Source of the DNA: Desulfovibrio sp. JY
Lineage (GTDB): Bacteria; Desulfobacterota; Desulfovibrionia; Desulfovibrionales; Desulfovibrionaceae
DNA length: 64,000 nucleotides
Direction: 5' to 3'
NCBI GenBank assembly: GCA_021730285.1
Contig: CP082962.1
Location: forward strand, 3,667,501 to 3,731,500
Part shown: in pieces, positions 27,204-37,374 of the stretch
How positions within the stretch are numbered: the first letter of the stretch is position 1
Layout: every line of letters starts with the position of its first letter
Notes under the pieces: generated by a model
The model's input: only the letters and a program-made list of their open reading frames with translations
Databases searched by the model: none
Told to the model about the DNA's origin: nothing
Position numbers and translations under genes: made by a program

Positions 27204-28811
27204 ATGAAGGTCAAATTTCTCGGCGCGGCCGGGACCGTCACCGGCTCCTGCCATGTGATCGAAACCGACAATACCCGGTTCGCCATCGACTGCGGCCTGC
27301 ACCAGGGCAGCGAATCCATTGAGGACCGCAACCAGGACACCGACGTCTATGCCCCCAGGCGCATGGACTTCTTCATTGTGACCCACGCCCACATGGACCA
27401 TTGCGGGCTGCTGCCGCGCATGGTCAAGACGGGGTTTTCCGGCAAGATCTACTGTACGCCGCCGACAAAGGAACTGCTCGGCATCATGCTCGAGGACAGC
27501 GCCCACATCCAGGAGATGGAAGCCGAGTGGGCCAGCCGCAAAAGCCGGCGCCATGGCGGACGGCAAGTCGAGGCTCTCTATACCCGGGCCGACGCCGCCG
27601 CCACCGTGGGCCGGCTGGTGGCCGTGCCTTACGGGGAGCCTTTTTCCCCGACCCCGGGTGTTACGGCCATCTACCACGACGCCGGCCACATTCTGGGCTC
27701 GGCCTTCATCGAACTGAGTCTCGAACAGGACGGGAAACGGACCCGCATGCTTTTTTCCGGCGATCTTGGCCGGCCTTCCCAGCTTCTGGTCAACGACCCG
27801 GCCAAGCCGGTGGACGCGGACTACCTTTTTCTCGAGGGCACCTACGGCGACCGCGACCACAAAAACGAGTCCGCCAGCCGCGATGAACTGGCCGAGGCCA
27901 TCGCCTACAGCTATGCCCGGGGCGGCAAGGTCATCATTCCGGCCTTTGCCGTGGAACGGACCCAGGAGGTGCTGTACTGCCTGCACCTGCTCCTCAAGGA
28001 AGGCAAACTGCCCAAGGACATGCCGGTGTTCGTGGACAGCCCGCTGGCCATCAAGGCCACCGAGATTTTCCGGCGCAATCCCCAATACCTCGACGCCGCC
28101 GCCCAGGCCTATTACAATCGTGGCGAGGACCCCCTGTCCCTGCCGGGCCTGCGCTTCACGGAAACCACGGAACAGTCCCGGGAGATCAATACGCTCCAAG
28201 GACCGGCCGTGGTCATCTCGGCCAGCGGCATGTGCAACGCCGGCCGGGTCAAGCACCATCTGCGCCACAACATCTGGCGTCCCGAGGCGAGCATCGTCTT
28301 CGTCGGCTTCCAGGCCATGGGCACCCCGGGCCGCAGGATCGTGGACGGGGCCAAGGTCCTTCGGCTGCTCGGCGAGGAGGTGGCGGTCAATGCCAAGGTG
28401 TTCACCATTGGCGGGTTTTCCTCCCATGCCGGGCAAAGCCAGATTCTCACCTGGCTCACGCATTTCAAGGTGAACCATCCGCAGGTTTTTCTGGTCCACG
28501 GCGAGCAAAAGGCCCTGGACGTGCTGGCCGGCCTGGTGCGGGAACGTTTCGGGCTCAAGGTCCGCATTCCAGGCTATCTCGACGAATATGTCCTCACCCC
28601 GGGCGTGGAGCCGGTGGTGTCCACCGACGAGGCCAAGGCCCGGCCACGTATCGACTGGGATGCCATTTTCGGCGCCATGGAGGACCGGTTGCGGCTCTTG
28701 AAGGATCGCAAGGAAAAGCTTGCCGCCCGTTCGGCCGAAGAACAGGAAGACTTCCGCCGCCGGCTCGCGGCCGTGGACGGCGACATGCTGCGCGTGCTGT
28801 CGGAGATGTAG
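27204..28811 (+). CDS. beta-CASP metallo-beta-lactamase-fold hydrolase (RNA-processing type)
   Basis: 535-residue enzyme of the metallo-beta-lactamase/beta-CASP family, which includes archaeal CPSF-like and bacterial RNA exonucleases. Motif 2 is THAHMDHCG. Motif 3 His is in HDAGHILGSAF, motif 4 Asp in FSGDLGRP, and the later SSHAGQSQ and VHGEQKAL fit motifs B and C. GGAGG is upstream of the ATG. Nuclease activity on RNA is inferred from family; the target is unknown. A Lys/Arg-rich helical tail ends the protein. Confidence 0.88.
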   Translation: MKVKFLGAAGTVTGSCHVIETDNTRFAIDCGLHQGSESIEDRNQDTDVYAPRRMDFFIVTHAHMDHCGLLPRMVKTGFSGKIYCTPPTKELLGIMLEDSAHIQEMEAEWASRKSRRHGGRQVEALYTRADAAATVGRLVAVPYGEPFSPTPGVTAIYHDAGHILGSAFIELSLEQDGKRTRMLFSGDLGRPSQLLVNDPAKPVDADYLFLEGTYGDRDHKNESASRDELAEAIAYSYARGGKVIIPAFAVERTQEVLYCLHLLLKEGKLPKDMPVFVDSPLAIKATEIFRRNPQYLDAAAQAYYNRGEDPLSLPGLRFTETTEQSREINTLQGPAVVISASGMCNAGRVKHHLRHNIWRPEASIVFVGFQAMGTPGRRIVDGAKVLRLLGEEVAVNAKVFTIGGFSSHAGQSQILTWLTHFKVNHPQVFLVHGEQKALDVLAGLVRERFGLKVRIPGYLDEYVLTPGVEPVVSTDEAKARPRIDWDAIFGAMEDRLRLLKDRKEKLAARSAEEQEDFRRRLAAVDGDMLRVLSEM

Positions 28812-28832
28812 GGAGAGGGGAGAGAAAGCTTC

Positions 28833-28870
28833 CGGGGGGAAACCTTTCTTGGCGAAAGGCTTCCCCCTGG
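28833..28870. repeat. type B hairpin after beta-CASP gene
   Basis: Arms beginning CCGGGGGG and ending TTCCCCCTGG, with inner ACCTTTC/GAAAGG. Imperfect member of the type B set, 21 bases after the stop. Confidence 0.6.
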
Positions 28871-28917
28871 CCCCTCTTCCAAAGACGCTCCACACGTCAC
28901 CATTGAAAAGTCTCGGC

Positions 28918-28981
28918 AGGGGAGAGCACTGGAGGGGCGACGACTTTTTTCAAAGGAAGTCCCCTCTCGCACGTTCGTTAC
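28918..28981. repeat. type A repeat, degenerate copy
   Basis: AGGGGAGAGCACTGGAGGGG, then a T/A-rich core, ending CCCCTCTCGCAC. Same orientation as 25694-25753 but weaker pairing. Confidence 0.5.
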
Positions 28982-29044
28982 ATGCGAGACGGGACAGCTT
29001 GGTCCGTGCCGCCCGGCCGGAGCGGCCATGCGCCGCAAAACGGC

Positions 29045-29263
29045 TTACTTGAGGCGGTAGGTGATACGGCCGCGGGTGAGGTCGTAGGGGGAGAGTTCAA
29101 CCTTGACCCGGTCGCCGGGCAGGATGCGGATGTAGAACTTGCGCATTTTGCCGGAGATATGGGCCAGCACTTCGTGGCCGTTTTCCAGCTCCACGCGGAA
29201 CATGGCGTTGGGCAGGGCTTCCTGGACCTTGCCGTCGACCTCGATGGCACCTTCCTTGGCCAT
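29045..29263 (-). CDS. infA: translation initiation factor IF-1
   Basis: 72-residue S1/OB-fold factor that occupies the ribosomal A site during initiation. The sequence [19 protein letters not shown] with [20 protein letters not shown] and the end [11 protein letters not shown] is near-textbook IF-1. AGGAGG stands ten bases before the ATG, so this start is preferred over a longer in-frame one. It is divergent from the M29 gene. Confidence 0.97.
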   Translation of the reverse strand: MAKEGAIEVDGKVQEALPNAMFRVELENGHEVLAHISGKMRKFYIRILPGDRVKVELSPYDLTRGRITYRLK

Positions 29264-29330
29264 AAAAAATATCCTCCTGGCGGCGCGCGAAAAAACGGCG
29301 TCCGCCTGTGTGTTTTCATGTGAACCTATG

Positions 29331-29359
29331 CAGATAGTCGTTTTTTTGCCTTCTGGCAA
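29331..29359 (-). promoter_or_regulatory. putative promoter for infA
   Basis: Minus-strand TTGCCA and TATCTG, 17-base spacer, 70 bases before the infA start. The -10 match is modest. Confidence 0.3.
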
Positions 29360-29448
29360 GCGCGGTGAGGGGGAAAGGCGTGTTGCCCGGCCCGGTCCTT
29401 GCCGCCGGCCGCCTTTTGGGGCTATGCTGCGTCGAAAAGGAACATACC

Positions 29449-30648
29449 GTGCTGACGCGCTCCCAATGCGACAAATACGCCGACGTCCTGCTGTGGGGCC
29501 TGACCACCTCCCGGGTCGAGCCCTACAAGCCCGGCGACGTCGTGCTCGTCCAGTTCGATCTCGCCGCCCTGCGTCTGGCCGAGGCCGTTTACGGCAAACT
29601 GCTTGCCCGCGGCCTCAATCCCGTGCCGCGCCTGACGCTCACCCCGCGCATGGAAACGGAATTTTACGACAAGGCCGACGAGGCCCAGCTCATCTTCCAG
29701 ACCCCGGGACAGGCCGTGCTGCACGAACATATTCACGGGGCCATGCATCTGCTTGCCCCGGACAGCCTCACCCACTTAAGCGCCATCGACCCCAAGCGCA
29801 TCGCCACGGCGGCCCTGGCCAGAAAACCCCTGCGCGACATTCTGGTGCGCCGGGAAGAACGGGGCGAATTCGGCTGGACGCTGTGCATCTTCCCCACCAA
29901 GGAGCTCGCCGCCAAGGCGGGCATGACGGCCCGGGAATACGCCGCCCAGGTCGCGGCCGCCTGCTTCCTGAAGGAACCCGAGCCGGTCGCCCTGTGGCGC
30001 AAGCTTTACGAGGACGCCAGGGAGATCAAGGCCTGGCTCGACGGCATGAAGACCAGCTACCTGCACATCGAATCGGACAACGTGGACCTCAAGGTGACCC
30101 CTGGCGAACACCGGCGGTGGCTCGGGCTTTCCGGCCACAACATCCCGAGTTTCGAGATTTTCACCTCTCCGGACTGGCGCGGCACCTCCGGCCGGTACTA
30201 CGCCGACCAGCCGTCGTATCGCAGCGGCAACTACGTCACCGGCGTGCGCCTGACCTTCGAGAATGGCGTGGTGACCGATATCGCGGCCGACCAGGGCGCC
30301 GAATTCGTGCGCAAGCAGCTTTCCATGGACCCCGGGGCCTCGCGTCTGGGGGAATTTTCGCTCACGGACAAGCGGTTTTCCAAGATCGACATGTTCATGG
30401 CCAACACGCTTTATGACGAGAACTTCGGCGGCCCGCACGGGAATTGCCATGTTGCCGTGGGAAGCTCCTACTCCGACACCTTTGACGGCGATCCGGCCAG
30501 CCTCGACAGCGCGCGCAAGGAGGAACTCGGGTTCAACGACTCGGCCCTGCACTGGGACCTGGTCAACACCGAACCCAAGCGTGTACGCGCCCACTTGACC
30601 GACGGCCGTGACGTGACATTGTATGAAAACGGACAGTTCCGCTATTGA
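29449..30648 (+). CDS. M29 family aminopeptidase (AmpS/PepS-like)
   Basis: 399-residue metal-dependent aminopeptidase of peptidase family M29. Family metal ligands appear in order near the C-terminus: the Glu in LYDENFGG, His in [13 protein letters not shown] with its Tyr, and H-x-D in ALHWDLVN. The N-terminal domain ([20 protein letters not shown]) is the usual substrate-gating part. The start is a GTG with AAAAGGA upstream. Cytoplasmic; releases N-terminal residues from peptides. Confidence 0.86.
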   Translation: MLTRSQCDKYADVLLWGLTTSRVEPYKPGDVVLVQFDLAALRLAEAVYGKLLARGLNPVPRLTLTPRMETEFYDKADEAQLIFQTPGQAVLHEHIHGAMHLLAPDSLTHLSAIDPKRIATAALARKPLRDILVRREERGEFGWTLCIFPTKELAAKAGMTAREYAAQVAAACFLKEPEPVALWRKLYEDAREIKAWLDGMKTSYLHIESDNVDLKVTPGEHRRWLGLSGHNIPSFEIFTSPDWRGTSGRYYADQPSYRSGNYVTGVRLTFENGVVTDIAADQGAEFVRKQLSMDPGASRLGEFSLTDKRFSKIDMFMANTLYDENFGGPHGNCHVAVGSSYSDTFDGDPASLDSARKEELGFNDSALHWDLVNTEPKRVRAHLTDGRDVTLYENGQFRY

Positions 30649-30730
30649 CGCGGCGGTCAGGGAGCCGTATCGCCTGCTTGTCGCAGCGGCTTGCGGCCGC
30701 TGCCGGGAATTGTGTTTCGAGGAGAAGCCC

Positions 30731-31216
30731 ATGCGCAAGCTTGCCGTGTTGCTCTGTCTTAGCATGCTCGTCTGTCTGGCCGGCGTCGCCCATGCCGGTT
30801 CCAAGGCCAAACCCGATATCAAGGGTTGGGAAAAAGGCAGCGAGTACGATAAGCTTTTCGATCCCAAGGAAGTCGATTCCATGAAGGGCAGGGTGGTCAA
30901 GATCTACGACATCACCCCGTTTGACGGCATGGCGACGGGCGTCGCCTTGCAGGTCGAGGATAAAAAGGACAAGAGTCTGGAGACCGTCCATCTGGGGCCC
31001 AAGGATTTCGTTGATCTGGGTTCCATAGGCCTCAAGGAGGGCGATCAGGTCAAGATCGTCGGCGCCTGGGCCGAAGTGGACGGGCATGATGTGCTGCTGG
31101 CCGTCAAGGTGAAAAAGGGCGAGAATACCCAATTGAAGGTTCGCCGCACCAGGGATGGCTTCCCGTTTTGGAGCATGACCCCGGATGAGCTTCGCGCCGA
31201 AACCTCCGGCGACTAG
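30731..31216 (+). CDS. secreted protein of unknown function, OB-like
   Basis: 161-residue predicted periplasmic protein. A signal peptide (MRKLAVLLCLSMLVCLAGVA-HAGS) precedes a beta-rich domain (MKGRVVKIYDITPFDG, then VALQVEDKKDKSLETVHLGP and LKEGDQVKIVGAWAEVDG). That pattern resembles a small OB-fold such as those in redox or heme-associated proteins, but no ligand motif is seen. GAGGAG precedes the ATG. cheW follows after 119 bases. Confidence 0.7.
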   Translation: MRKLAVLLCLSMLVCLAGVAHAGSKAKPDIKGWEKGSEYDKLFDPKEVDSMKGRVVKIYDITPFDGMATGVALQVEDKKDKSLETVHLGPKDFVDLGSIGLKEGDQVKIVGAWAEVDGHDVLLAVKVKKGENTQLKVRRTRDGFPFWSMTPDELRAETSGD

Positions 31217-31335
31217 TTTTCGAGGTTTTCCCGGGATGTCGCTTGCATAAACCGGGAAGAATTGGATAGGTACTCGAATAGCCACGCTTTTGCCGCCGCC
31301 TGCGCGGCCACACCACATAAACGGGAGCTTGCCGC

Positions 31336-31812
31336 ATGGAGGAAACCCTCAAAAAACAGGATGCCGAACTTCTCCAGCTCGTTACGTTCAGTATCGGCGA
31401 GGAAGAGTTCGGCGTGGATATCCTCAGCGTGCAGGAAATCATCCGCATGATGGATATCACCAAGGTTCCGCGCGCTCCGGATTTCGTCGAGGGCGTCATC
31501 AACCTGCGGGGCAAGGTTATTCCCATCATCGACCTGCGCCGGCGTTTCGGCCTGTCCACGCGTGACCACGATAAACATACCCGGATCATCGTCATCGAGA
31601 TCAACAACATGATCGTCGGGTTCGTGGTCGATTCCGTCTCCGAGGTGCTGCGCATACCCGCCAGCACGGTGGAGCCGCCACCACCCGTCGTTTCCGGACT
31701 CGAATCCGAGTACATCAGTGGCGTTGGCAAGCTTGAGGATCGTCTGCTGATCCTGCTCGACCTCGACAAGTTGCTTTCCGGCGAAGAGCGCGACATGCTC
31801 GGTTCCTTCTAA
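31336..31812 (+). CDS. cheW: chemotaxis coupling protein CheW
   Basis: 158-residue CheW, which links chemoreceptors to the CheA kinase. The core reads LVTFSIGEEEFGVDILSVQE, then VEGVINLRGKVIPIIDLRRR and IVVIEINN-type strands, ending GKLEDRLLILLDLDKLL. Two tandem SH3-like subdomains are as expected. No cheA or receptor is adjacent, so it is an orphan coupling protein. Confidence 0.93.
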   Translation: MEETLKKQDAELLQLVTFSIGEEEFGVDILSVQEIIRMMDITKVPRAPDFVEGVINLRGKVIPIIDLRRRFGLSTRDHDKHTRIIVIEINNMIVGFVVDSVSEVLRIPASTVEPPPPVVSGLESEYISGVGKLEDRLLILLDLDKLLSGEERDMLGSF

Positions 31813-31964
31813 CGGAGCCGTCTCTCCCGAAAGGGGTGTTTGTCACAACATGCTCGCGTCATAACGCCAGGAAATGGTTGTTTTTTTCATAAAACCTGCC
31901 TGGAGCGCCGCCGCCGCGTAAGCGGTTTGTGGCTCCGGGCGGCCCAGCACCGAAAGACGTTTCC

Positions 31965-31994
31965 GGCCGCCGTCACAGGCAAGTGACGGCGGCC
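31965..31994. repeat. 12-bp inverted repeat before mfd
   Basis: GGCCGCCGTCAC and its exact complement with a 6-base loop, 27 bases before the mfd start. No T run. Possibly a leader hairpin. Confidence 0.5.
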
Positions 31995-32020
31995 ATCCCG
32001 TATTTTCAACGAGGCACGCC

Positions 32021-35000
32021 TTGTCCCGTACCCCCGCGCTTTCCGAATTGCTCGCCAGTCCCGATTCCGCCTCGGTCTACAAAAGCGGCCCCGCCACCCT
32101 GGCGTTTCTGGCCGCCGAAGCCCTTTCCCGCGGCCAATCCGCCGTGGTGGTGACCCCGGGCATTCACGAGCTGACCAAGATCGCCTCCCTGCTCGACCTT
32201 GTGGCCCCCAAGCCGCAACGGCAGCTGTGGGGCGCGTCGTCCATGTCCCTGCCGTCCTACGCCCCGGGCCTGCCGAGCGGGGCCTTCTGGGCCCGGCGCA
32301 TGGCTTTTCTGGCCTTTGCCGCCATGGGCACCGGGCCGCGCGTGCTGCTTTTCTCCGCCGACAACCTGTTGCCCAAATGGCCGCCGCGCCAGGCGCTGGA
32401 AGGCAACATCCTGACCGTGGCCGTGGGCGAGGAGCTGCCCCGCGACCTCATTGCCGAGCAGGCCGTGCTGTGGGGCTACAAGCGCGCCCCCATGGTGACG
32501 AATCCCGGCGAGTTCTCGCTTCGCGGCGACATCCTGGATATTTTTCCTCCGGGGTACGATTCGCCGCTGCGCCTGGAATTTTTCGGCGACACCCTGGAAA
32601 CCGCCCGCCGCTTCGACGCCGGGTCCCAGCGCTCCCTGGCCGAGCTGACCGAGGCGGTGCTGTTGCCGGCGGCTCCGGCCGTGCTCTCCGAAACCTTCAA
32701 GGAGCAGGCCGCGACGCTTTGGGAGACCATCGCCGGTACGGGGGAACTCCACCGCGCGGCCAAGACCCGGCTGGAGGCAGCCATCGAGGCCGGGGACGGC
32801 GGCATCTGGCCGGGACTTTTCTATGAACGCCCGGTGGAGTTGGCCGCCTGGTGCCCGGACGACGCCGTCTGGATCGTCGACGATCCCACCCGGGTCAAGG
32901 AGCGGCTGGAGGAGACCGAGCACGCCTGGCGGCGGTTTTTCGAGGCCCAGACCAAGGAGCAAGGGCATCCCTGGCCCACGTCCCGGGTGTTGTGGCCGGA
33001 GAACATGGCCCGCAAATCCCTGGTCGCGGGCCGGCGCGTCCTGTTCGAGGACCTGGTCATGGGACGGGGACGCCATGGCCCGGACATGGCGGAAAAAGCC
33101 CTGGAGCGCTTTGGCGACCTTTTCTGGAAGCCCGGCTCGGACAAGCGACCATGGACCACCCTGACCGCGGCGCTCAAGGAGTGGAGCGGCCACGGCCAGA
33201 CCATTCTGTCCTTCCACGGCGAGCGGTCGCGCAAGAAGTTTCTCCAGATGATCGAGCCCGAGGGGCTGACCTTTCGCACCGGCTACAGCGCCGGCGAAAC
33301 GGGCCTTTTCGCGCTTATCTCGGATCTGCGCCAGGGCATGGAGCTTGCCTGGCGCGACACGCGCGTACTGCCCGAGGACATTCTGCACCCCGATGCCGCC
33401 AAGGCCGGGGCCGGGCGCAGCCGGGACAAGGATTTCAAGGGGCTGACCTCGTTTGACGACATCCGGCCGGGCGATCTGGTGGTCCACCGCGACTACGGCG
33501 TGGCCAGCTTCGAAGGGCTCACCCGCATGACCGTGGACGCCACGGGCGGCGACTTTCTGCTCCTGGTCTTTGCCGACGAGGACAAACTGTATCTCCCGGC
33601 CGACCGGCTGGGGCTGATGCAGCGCTACAAGGGCCCCGAAGGCGCGACGCCGCCCTTGGACCGGCTCGGTGGGGCGCGCTGGAAATCGGTGCGGGAGCGG
33701 GCCAAAAAGGCCATCGAGCGCATCGCCGCCGATCTGGTCGAAATGTACGCCTACCGGCAGGTGGCCAAGGGCTATGCCTATGGTCCCACCAACGAGCTGT
33801 ACCTGGAGTTCGAGGCCACCTTCGGCTTCGAGGAAACGCCGGACCAGGAAAAGGCCATCGCCGAGGTGCTGGCCGACATGGAGCGCCCGGAACCCATGGA
33901 CCGGCTCGTGTGCGGCGACGTGGGCTTCGGCAAGACGGAAGTGGCGCTTCGAGCCGCATTCCGGGCCGTGCTCGACGGCAAGCAGGTGGCCATGCTCTGC
34001 CCGACCACCGTCCTGGCCGAGCAGCACTACCAGAATTTCATGGCCCGGCTGGAAGGTTTCCCGGTGCGGGTGGAAATGCTCTCGCGCTTCGTTTCGCCCA
34101 AGCGCCGTAAGGTGGTGCTCGAGTCCGTCTCGCGCGGCGAGGTGGACATCCTCATCGGCACCCACCGCATTTTATCCTCCGACGTGACCATCCCCAACAT
34201 CGGCCTCTTGATCCTCGACGAGGAACAGCGGTTCGGGGTCAAGCACAAGGAACGGCTCAAGGCCTTCAAGAAGAATATCGACGCGCTGACGCTGACGGCC
34301 ACGCCCATCCCGCGCACCCTCCAGCTGTCGCTGTCCGGGGTCCGGGGCCTTTCGGTCATCGAAACGCCCCCGGCCGAGCGCAAGACCGTGGAAACGGCGC
34401 TGGTCGAGCGCGACCCGGCTTTTTTGCGCGAGGTGTTGCGCCGGGAGCTGGAACGCCAGGGGCAGATTTTCTGGGTGCACAACCGCGTCCAGGGCCTGGA
34501 GGAAGTGGCTGCGTTCGTGCGGTCCCTGGCTCCCGAGGCCAAGGTGGCCATGGCCCACGGCCAGATGTCGGAGTCCGCCCTGGAAGAAGCCATGCACGGC
34601 TTCTGGCACGGCGAGACCGACATCCTCGTGTGCACCTCGATCATCGAATCCGGTCTGGACTTTCCCCGGGCCAACACGCTCATCGTGGACAACGCCCACA
34701 TGTTCGGCCTGGGGCAGCTCTACCAGCTGCGTGGCCGGGTGGGGCGCTCGCCGCGGCAGGCCTACGCCTATTTCGTGGTGCCAAGCCTCGAGCGGGTGCC
34801 GGAGCTGGCCAGAAAGCGCCTGCGCGTCATCCTGGACATGGACTACCTCGGGGCCGGGTTCCAGGTGGCCATGGAAGACCTGCGCCTGCGCGGGGCGGGC
34901 AATATTCTGGGCGAGGCCCAGTCCGGGCACATCGCCCGCATAGGCCTCGACATGTTCCTGGAAATGCTGGCCGAGGAAGTGGGGCGGCTCAAGGGCGAGC

Positions 35001-35473
35001 CGGTCAAGGAACGCACCGAGCCGGAGCTGACGCTTGGCGTCGCCGCCCGCATTCCGGAACGCTACGTGCCCGAGGCCTCGGACCGGCTGCGGCTCTACAA
35101 GGCCCTGTCCACGGCCAAGACCGAGCAGGGACTGACGGAACTCATGGCCGAGATGCGCGACCGGTTCGGGCCGCCGCCGGTCGAGGTGGAAAATTTTCGG
35201 GCCGTTCTGGCCCTCAAACAGCTTCTTTCCAGGCTTGGCGGCACCAAGGCCGAGATCGCGCCCACCAGGCTGGTGGTTTCTTTCGGGGCCGAAGGCGCGG
35301 CCGTTTCGCCGGAGCGTTTGGTGGCTTTTGCCGCGACACGGGGCGAGGGGGTGCGGCTTTTGCCCCCGGGACGCCTGTCCCTGCCCCTCGACGCCAACAT
35401 GCCGCTGCCCGAGGCCATTACCGGCTGGATCGTGGAACTGGCCGCTCTGGGAGCCGAGGAGGAAGCGCCGTAA
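32021..35473 (+). CDS. mfd: transcription-repair coupling factor Mfd
   Basis: 1150-residue SF2 translocase that pushes stalled RNA polymerase off DNA lesions and recruits UvrA. The N-terminal UvrB-like region is followed by the RNA-polymerase-binding domain (near VVHRDYGVASFEGL). The helicase core has Walker A GDVGFGKTEVALRAAF near residue 632, DEEQRFG near 734, and motif VI QLRGRVGRSPRQAYAY. The C-terminal D7 domain is present. The start is TTG with GAGG upstream. It couples (TAATG) to the SurA-like gene. Confidence 0.95.
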   Translation: MSRTPALSELLASPDSASVYKSGPATLAFLAAEALSRGQSAVVVTPGIHELTKIASLLDLVAPKPQRQLWGASSMSLPSYAPGLPSGAFWARRMAFLAFAAMGTGPRVLLFSADNLLPKWPPRQALEGNILTVAVGEELPRDLIAEQAVLWGYKRAPMVTNPGEFSLRGDILDIFPPGYDSPLRLEFFGDTLETARRFDAGSQRSLAELTEAVLLPAAPAVLSETFKEQAATLWETIAGTGELHRAAKTRLEAAIEAGDGGIWPGLFYERPVELAAWCPDDAVWIVDDPTRVKERLEETEHAWRRFFEAQTKEQGHPWPTSRVLWPENMARKSLVAGRRVLFEDLVMGRGRHGPDMAEKALERFGDLFWKPGSDKRPWTTLTAALKEWSGHGQTILSFHGERSRKKFLQMIEPEGLTFRTGYSAGETGLFALISDLRQGMELAWRDTRVLPEDILHPDAAKAGAGRSRDKDFKGLTSFDDIRPGDLVVHRDYGVASFEGLTRMTVDATGGDFLLLVFADEDKLYLPADRLGLMQRYKGPEGATPPLDRLGGARWKSVRERAKKAIERIAADLVEMYAYRQVAKGYAYGPTNELYLEFEATFGFEETPDQEKAIAEVLADMERPEPMDRLVCGDVGFGKTEVALRAAFRAVLDGKQVAMLCPTTVLAEQHYQNFMARLEGFPVRVEMLSRFVSPKRRKVVLESVSRGEVDILIGTHRILSSDVTIPNIGLLILDEEQRFGVKHKERLKAFKKNIDALTLTATPIPRTLQLSLSGVRGLSVIETPPAERKTVETALVERDPAFLREVLRRELERQGQIFWVHNRVQGLEEVAAFVRSLAPEAKVAMAHGQMSESALEEAMHGFWHGETDILVCTSIIESGLDFPRANTLIVDNAHMFGLGQLYQLRGRVGRSPRQAYAYFVVPSLERVPELARKRLRVILDMDYLGAGFQVAMEDLRLRGAGNILGEAQSGHIARIGLDMFLEMLAEEVGRLKGEPVKERTEPELTLGVAARIPERYVPEASDRLRLYKALSTAKTEQGLTELMAEMRDRFGPPPVEVENFRAVLALKQLLSRLGGTKAEIAPTRLVVSFGAEGAAVSPERLVAFAATRGEGVRLLPPGRLSLPLDANMPLPEAITGWIVELAALGAEEEAP

Positions 35474-37185
35474 TGCGCGCCGCCGCGTTGTCGCCCCGAG
35501 GCCTCGCCCTGTGCCTGTTGGCCGTTTTCGTCCTGCCGGCCCTTGGCGGTTGCGGCCGGGACGTGGCCAGGGAACCCGGCGTGGTGGCCGTGGTGGCGGG
35601 GTCCCCCATCCGGCTGGCCGATGTGGAGGCCCGCCACGACCTGGGGGAGATCGGCCTGCCCGAGGTGGACAATCCGCCCGTGGAGACGCTCCGCGCCGCC
35701 TACGGCAAGGTGCTGGCCGACATGATCGTGGCCCGGCTCATACGCCAGGAGTTGGCCCGGCGGCATGAGTCCGTGACCGCCTCGGAACTGGACGCCGCCG
35801 AGAAGCGGGTGCGCGCCGATTACCCCGGCGACAGCTTCGAGCGCATGCTCCTGGAGGAGCGCATCGACCTGGCCCGCTGGCGGGCGATGCTCGCCGACCG
35901 GCTGGCCCTGGAGAAGTTCACCCATGAGGTGTTGCGCCCGGACGTGCGGGTGGAGGTGACCAAGGCGGCGGACTATTATAAAGAACACATCGACGCCTTC
36001 ACCATCCCCCCCCGGGTGCGGCTGGCCCGGGTCCAGGGGCGCGACGGCGCGGCCGTCAAGGCGGCCCTGGCCGCCTATCGCCGCTCCGGGTTCAGGGTGG
36101 AAAGCCTGGCCGGGCATGCCGGCATCACGGTCCAGGAGGCGGTGTTGCCGGAAAGAAATCTCCCCGCTTCCTGGCGCGAAGCGCTCAAAGACCTCAAGGA
36201 CGGCGAGCCCTCGGCGATCCTGACCAGCGGTGGGGCGAGCTTTTTTTGCATCCTGCAAAAGCGTCTGCCCGCCACGGTGATCGATCCGGCCAAGGCCTAC
36301 ACCCGGGTCGAGGCCATCCTGGCCGGGCGCCAGACGGCCAAGGCCTTTGCCGCCTGGCTGGCCGAAACGCTGCGCACCACCAAGATTTCCGTCAACAAGG
36401 AACTGCTGGCCGCCATGTCGCCAGGCAAGGACACCGTGGCCGCGACGGACGCCCGCGACGAGGCGGGCCTGGCCCGGGAAGACGCCGCCGTCCGGTCGGA
36501 CCTGGCTCAACGCGCCAGGGGCGCTTTGCCCGCCGAAGCCCGGCCGGAATCCAGGCCCGAGCCGGCGCGGACGGCAATCGCTGCCGAGGCGCAAAGCGCG
36601 GCCCCGGCGCAAAAGGAAACCCCGCAAGCGCCCGCCGCCCGAGCGCCCGAGCCGGCCCCGCAAACCGGTCAGACCGGACCATCCGCGCCGGCGACGCCGG
36701 CCGAGCCTCCGAAGCAGGACGCAACCGGGGAAACGTCGACCAAACCGGATCAGGCCGCCCCCGCAGCACCGGTCGCGAGCGAACCGGTCCAAACGGTCGC
36801 TGCGCCGAGCGTCCCTTCCGATGCCGCGAAAGAAGCCCAACCGGCTCCGGCGCCGCCTGCTGCGGTTGCGGACGCGGCGCCTTCGCCGCAGCCGGATACG
36901 GCGAAGGCCGCGCCAATCGACACGCGGCCCGCTTCTCCCGTCCAGCCGTCCGGCGGTGGCGCGGTGGAATTCACGGCCATCAAGGCGAGCTGGATTCGCT
37001 ACTCCGTGGACGAGGGCGAGGAAAAGCGGGTCTATCTCAAACCGGGCAAGCCCTATGAGATTACATATACGAAAAAACTCGTTGTCAGGCTGGGCAGCCC
37101 TAGCGAGCTGCGCTACAGCCACGCCGGTCGGGAGCAAACGGTCGCAGTCGGCAACAAGGAAAATCGGAGTCTTGAATTTCCTTGA
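35473..37185 (+). CDS. SurA/parvulin-like lipoprotein with RodZ-type C-terminal domain
   Basis: 570-residue envelope protein. The lipobox is LGGC (Cys27). A SurA_N-like chaperone domain follows (ADMIVARLIRQELARRHESV; YYKEHIDAFTIPPRVRLARV) and then a parvulin-like region to about residue 310. A long Ala/Pro linker covers about 340-490. The last 75 residues (IKASWIRYSVDEGEEKRVYL, VRLGSPSELRYSHAG, LEFP) match the C-terminal domain of the RodZ-like protein two genes downstream. Predicted outer-membrane-targeted folding factor. The start overlaps the mfd stop. Confidence 0.78.
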   Translation: MRAAALSPRGLALCLLAVFVLPALGGCGRDVAREPGVVAVVAGSPIRLADVEARHDLGEIGLPEVDNPPVETLRAAYGKVLADMIVARLIRQELARRHESVTASELDAAEKRVRADYPGDSFERMLLEERIDLARWRAMLADRLALEKFTHEVLRPDVRVEVTKAADYYKEHIDAFTIPPRVRLARVQGRDGAAVKAALAAYRRSGFRVESLAGHAGITVQEAVLPERNLPASWREALKDLKDGEPSAILTSGGASFFCILQKRLPATVIDPAKAYTRVEAILAGRQTAKAFAAWLAETLRTTKISVNKELLAAMSPGKDTVAATDARDEAGLAREDAAVRSDLAQRARGALPAEARPESRPEPARTAIAAEAQSAAPAQKETPQAPAARAPEPAPQTGQTGPSAPATPAEPPKQDATGETSTKPDQAAPAAPVASEPVQTVAAPSVPSDAAKEAQPAPAPPAAVADAAPSPQPDTAKAAPIDTRPASPVQPSGGGAVEFTAIKASWIRYSVDEGEEKRVYLKPGKPYEITYTKKLVVRLGSPSELRYSHAGREQTVAVGNKENRSLEFP

Positions 37186-37215
37186 ATCCGGCCGCGCCTT
37201 GCCCGCCCGACGCCG

Positions 37216-37244
37216 TTGCCTGGGCTGGCAAAAACGTTTATAGG
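37216..37244 (+). promoter_or_regulatory. putative promoter for surA-rodZ run
   Basis: TTGCCT and TATAGG with a 17-base spacer in the 189-bp gap before the SurA gene. Both hexamers match consensus at four positions. Confidence 0.4.
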
Positions 37245-37374
37245 CCCCGGATACGCGGTTGCGTCAGCCTGGGAGGAGGAAGGCGCAGTCACGGCTTTGC
37301 AACCAGGGAACGCGTCAGCCCGGGAGGCGCACCTTGCCGATCATGCCTGAAAAGCCCCGCATGGAGGAGATACC

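Noticed and set aside
32006-34165. 719-codon minus-strand frame opposite mfd
   Set aside because: Shadow of mfd caused by GC-biased third positions; no protein family features.
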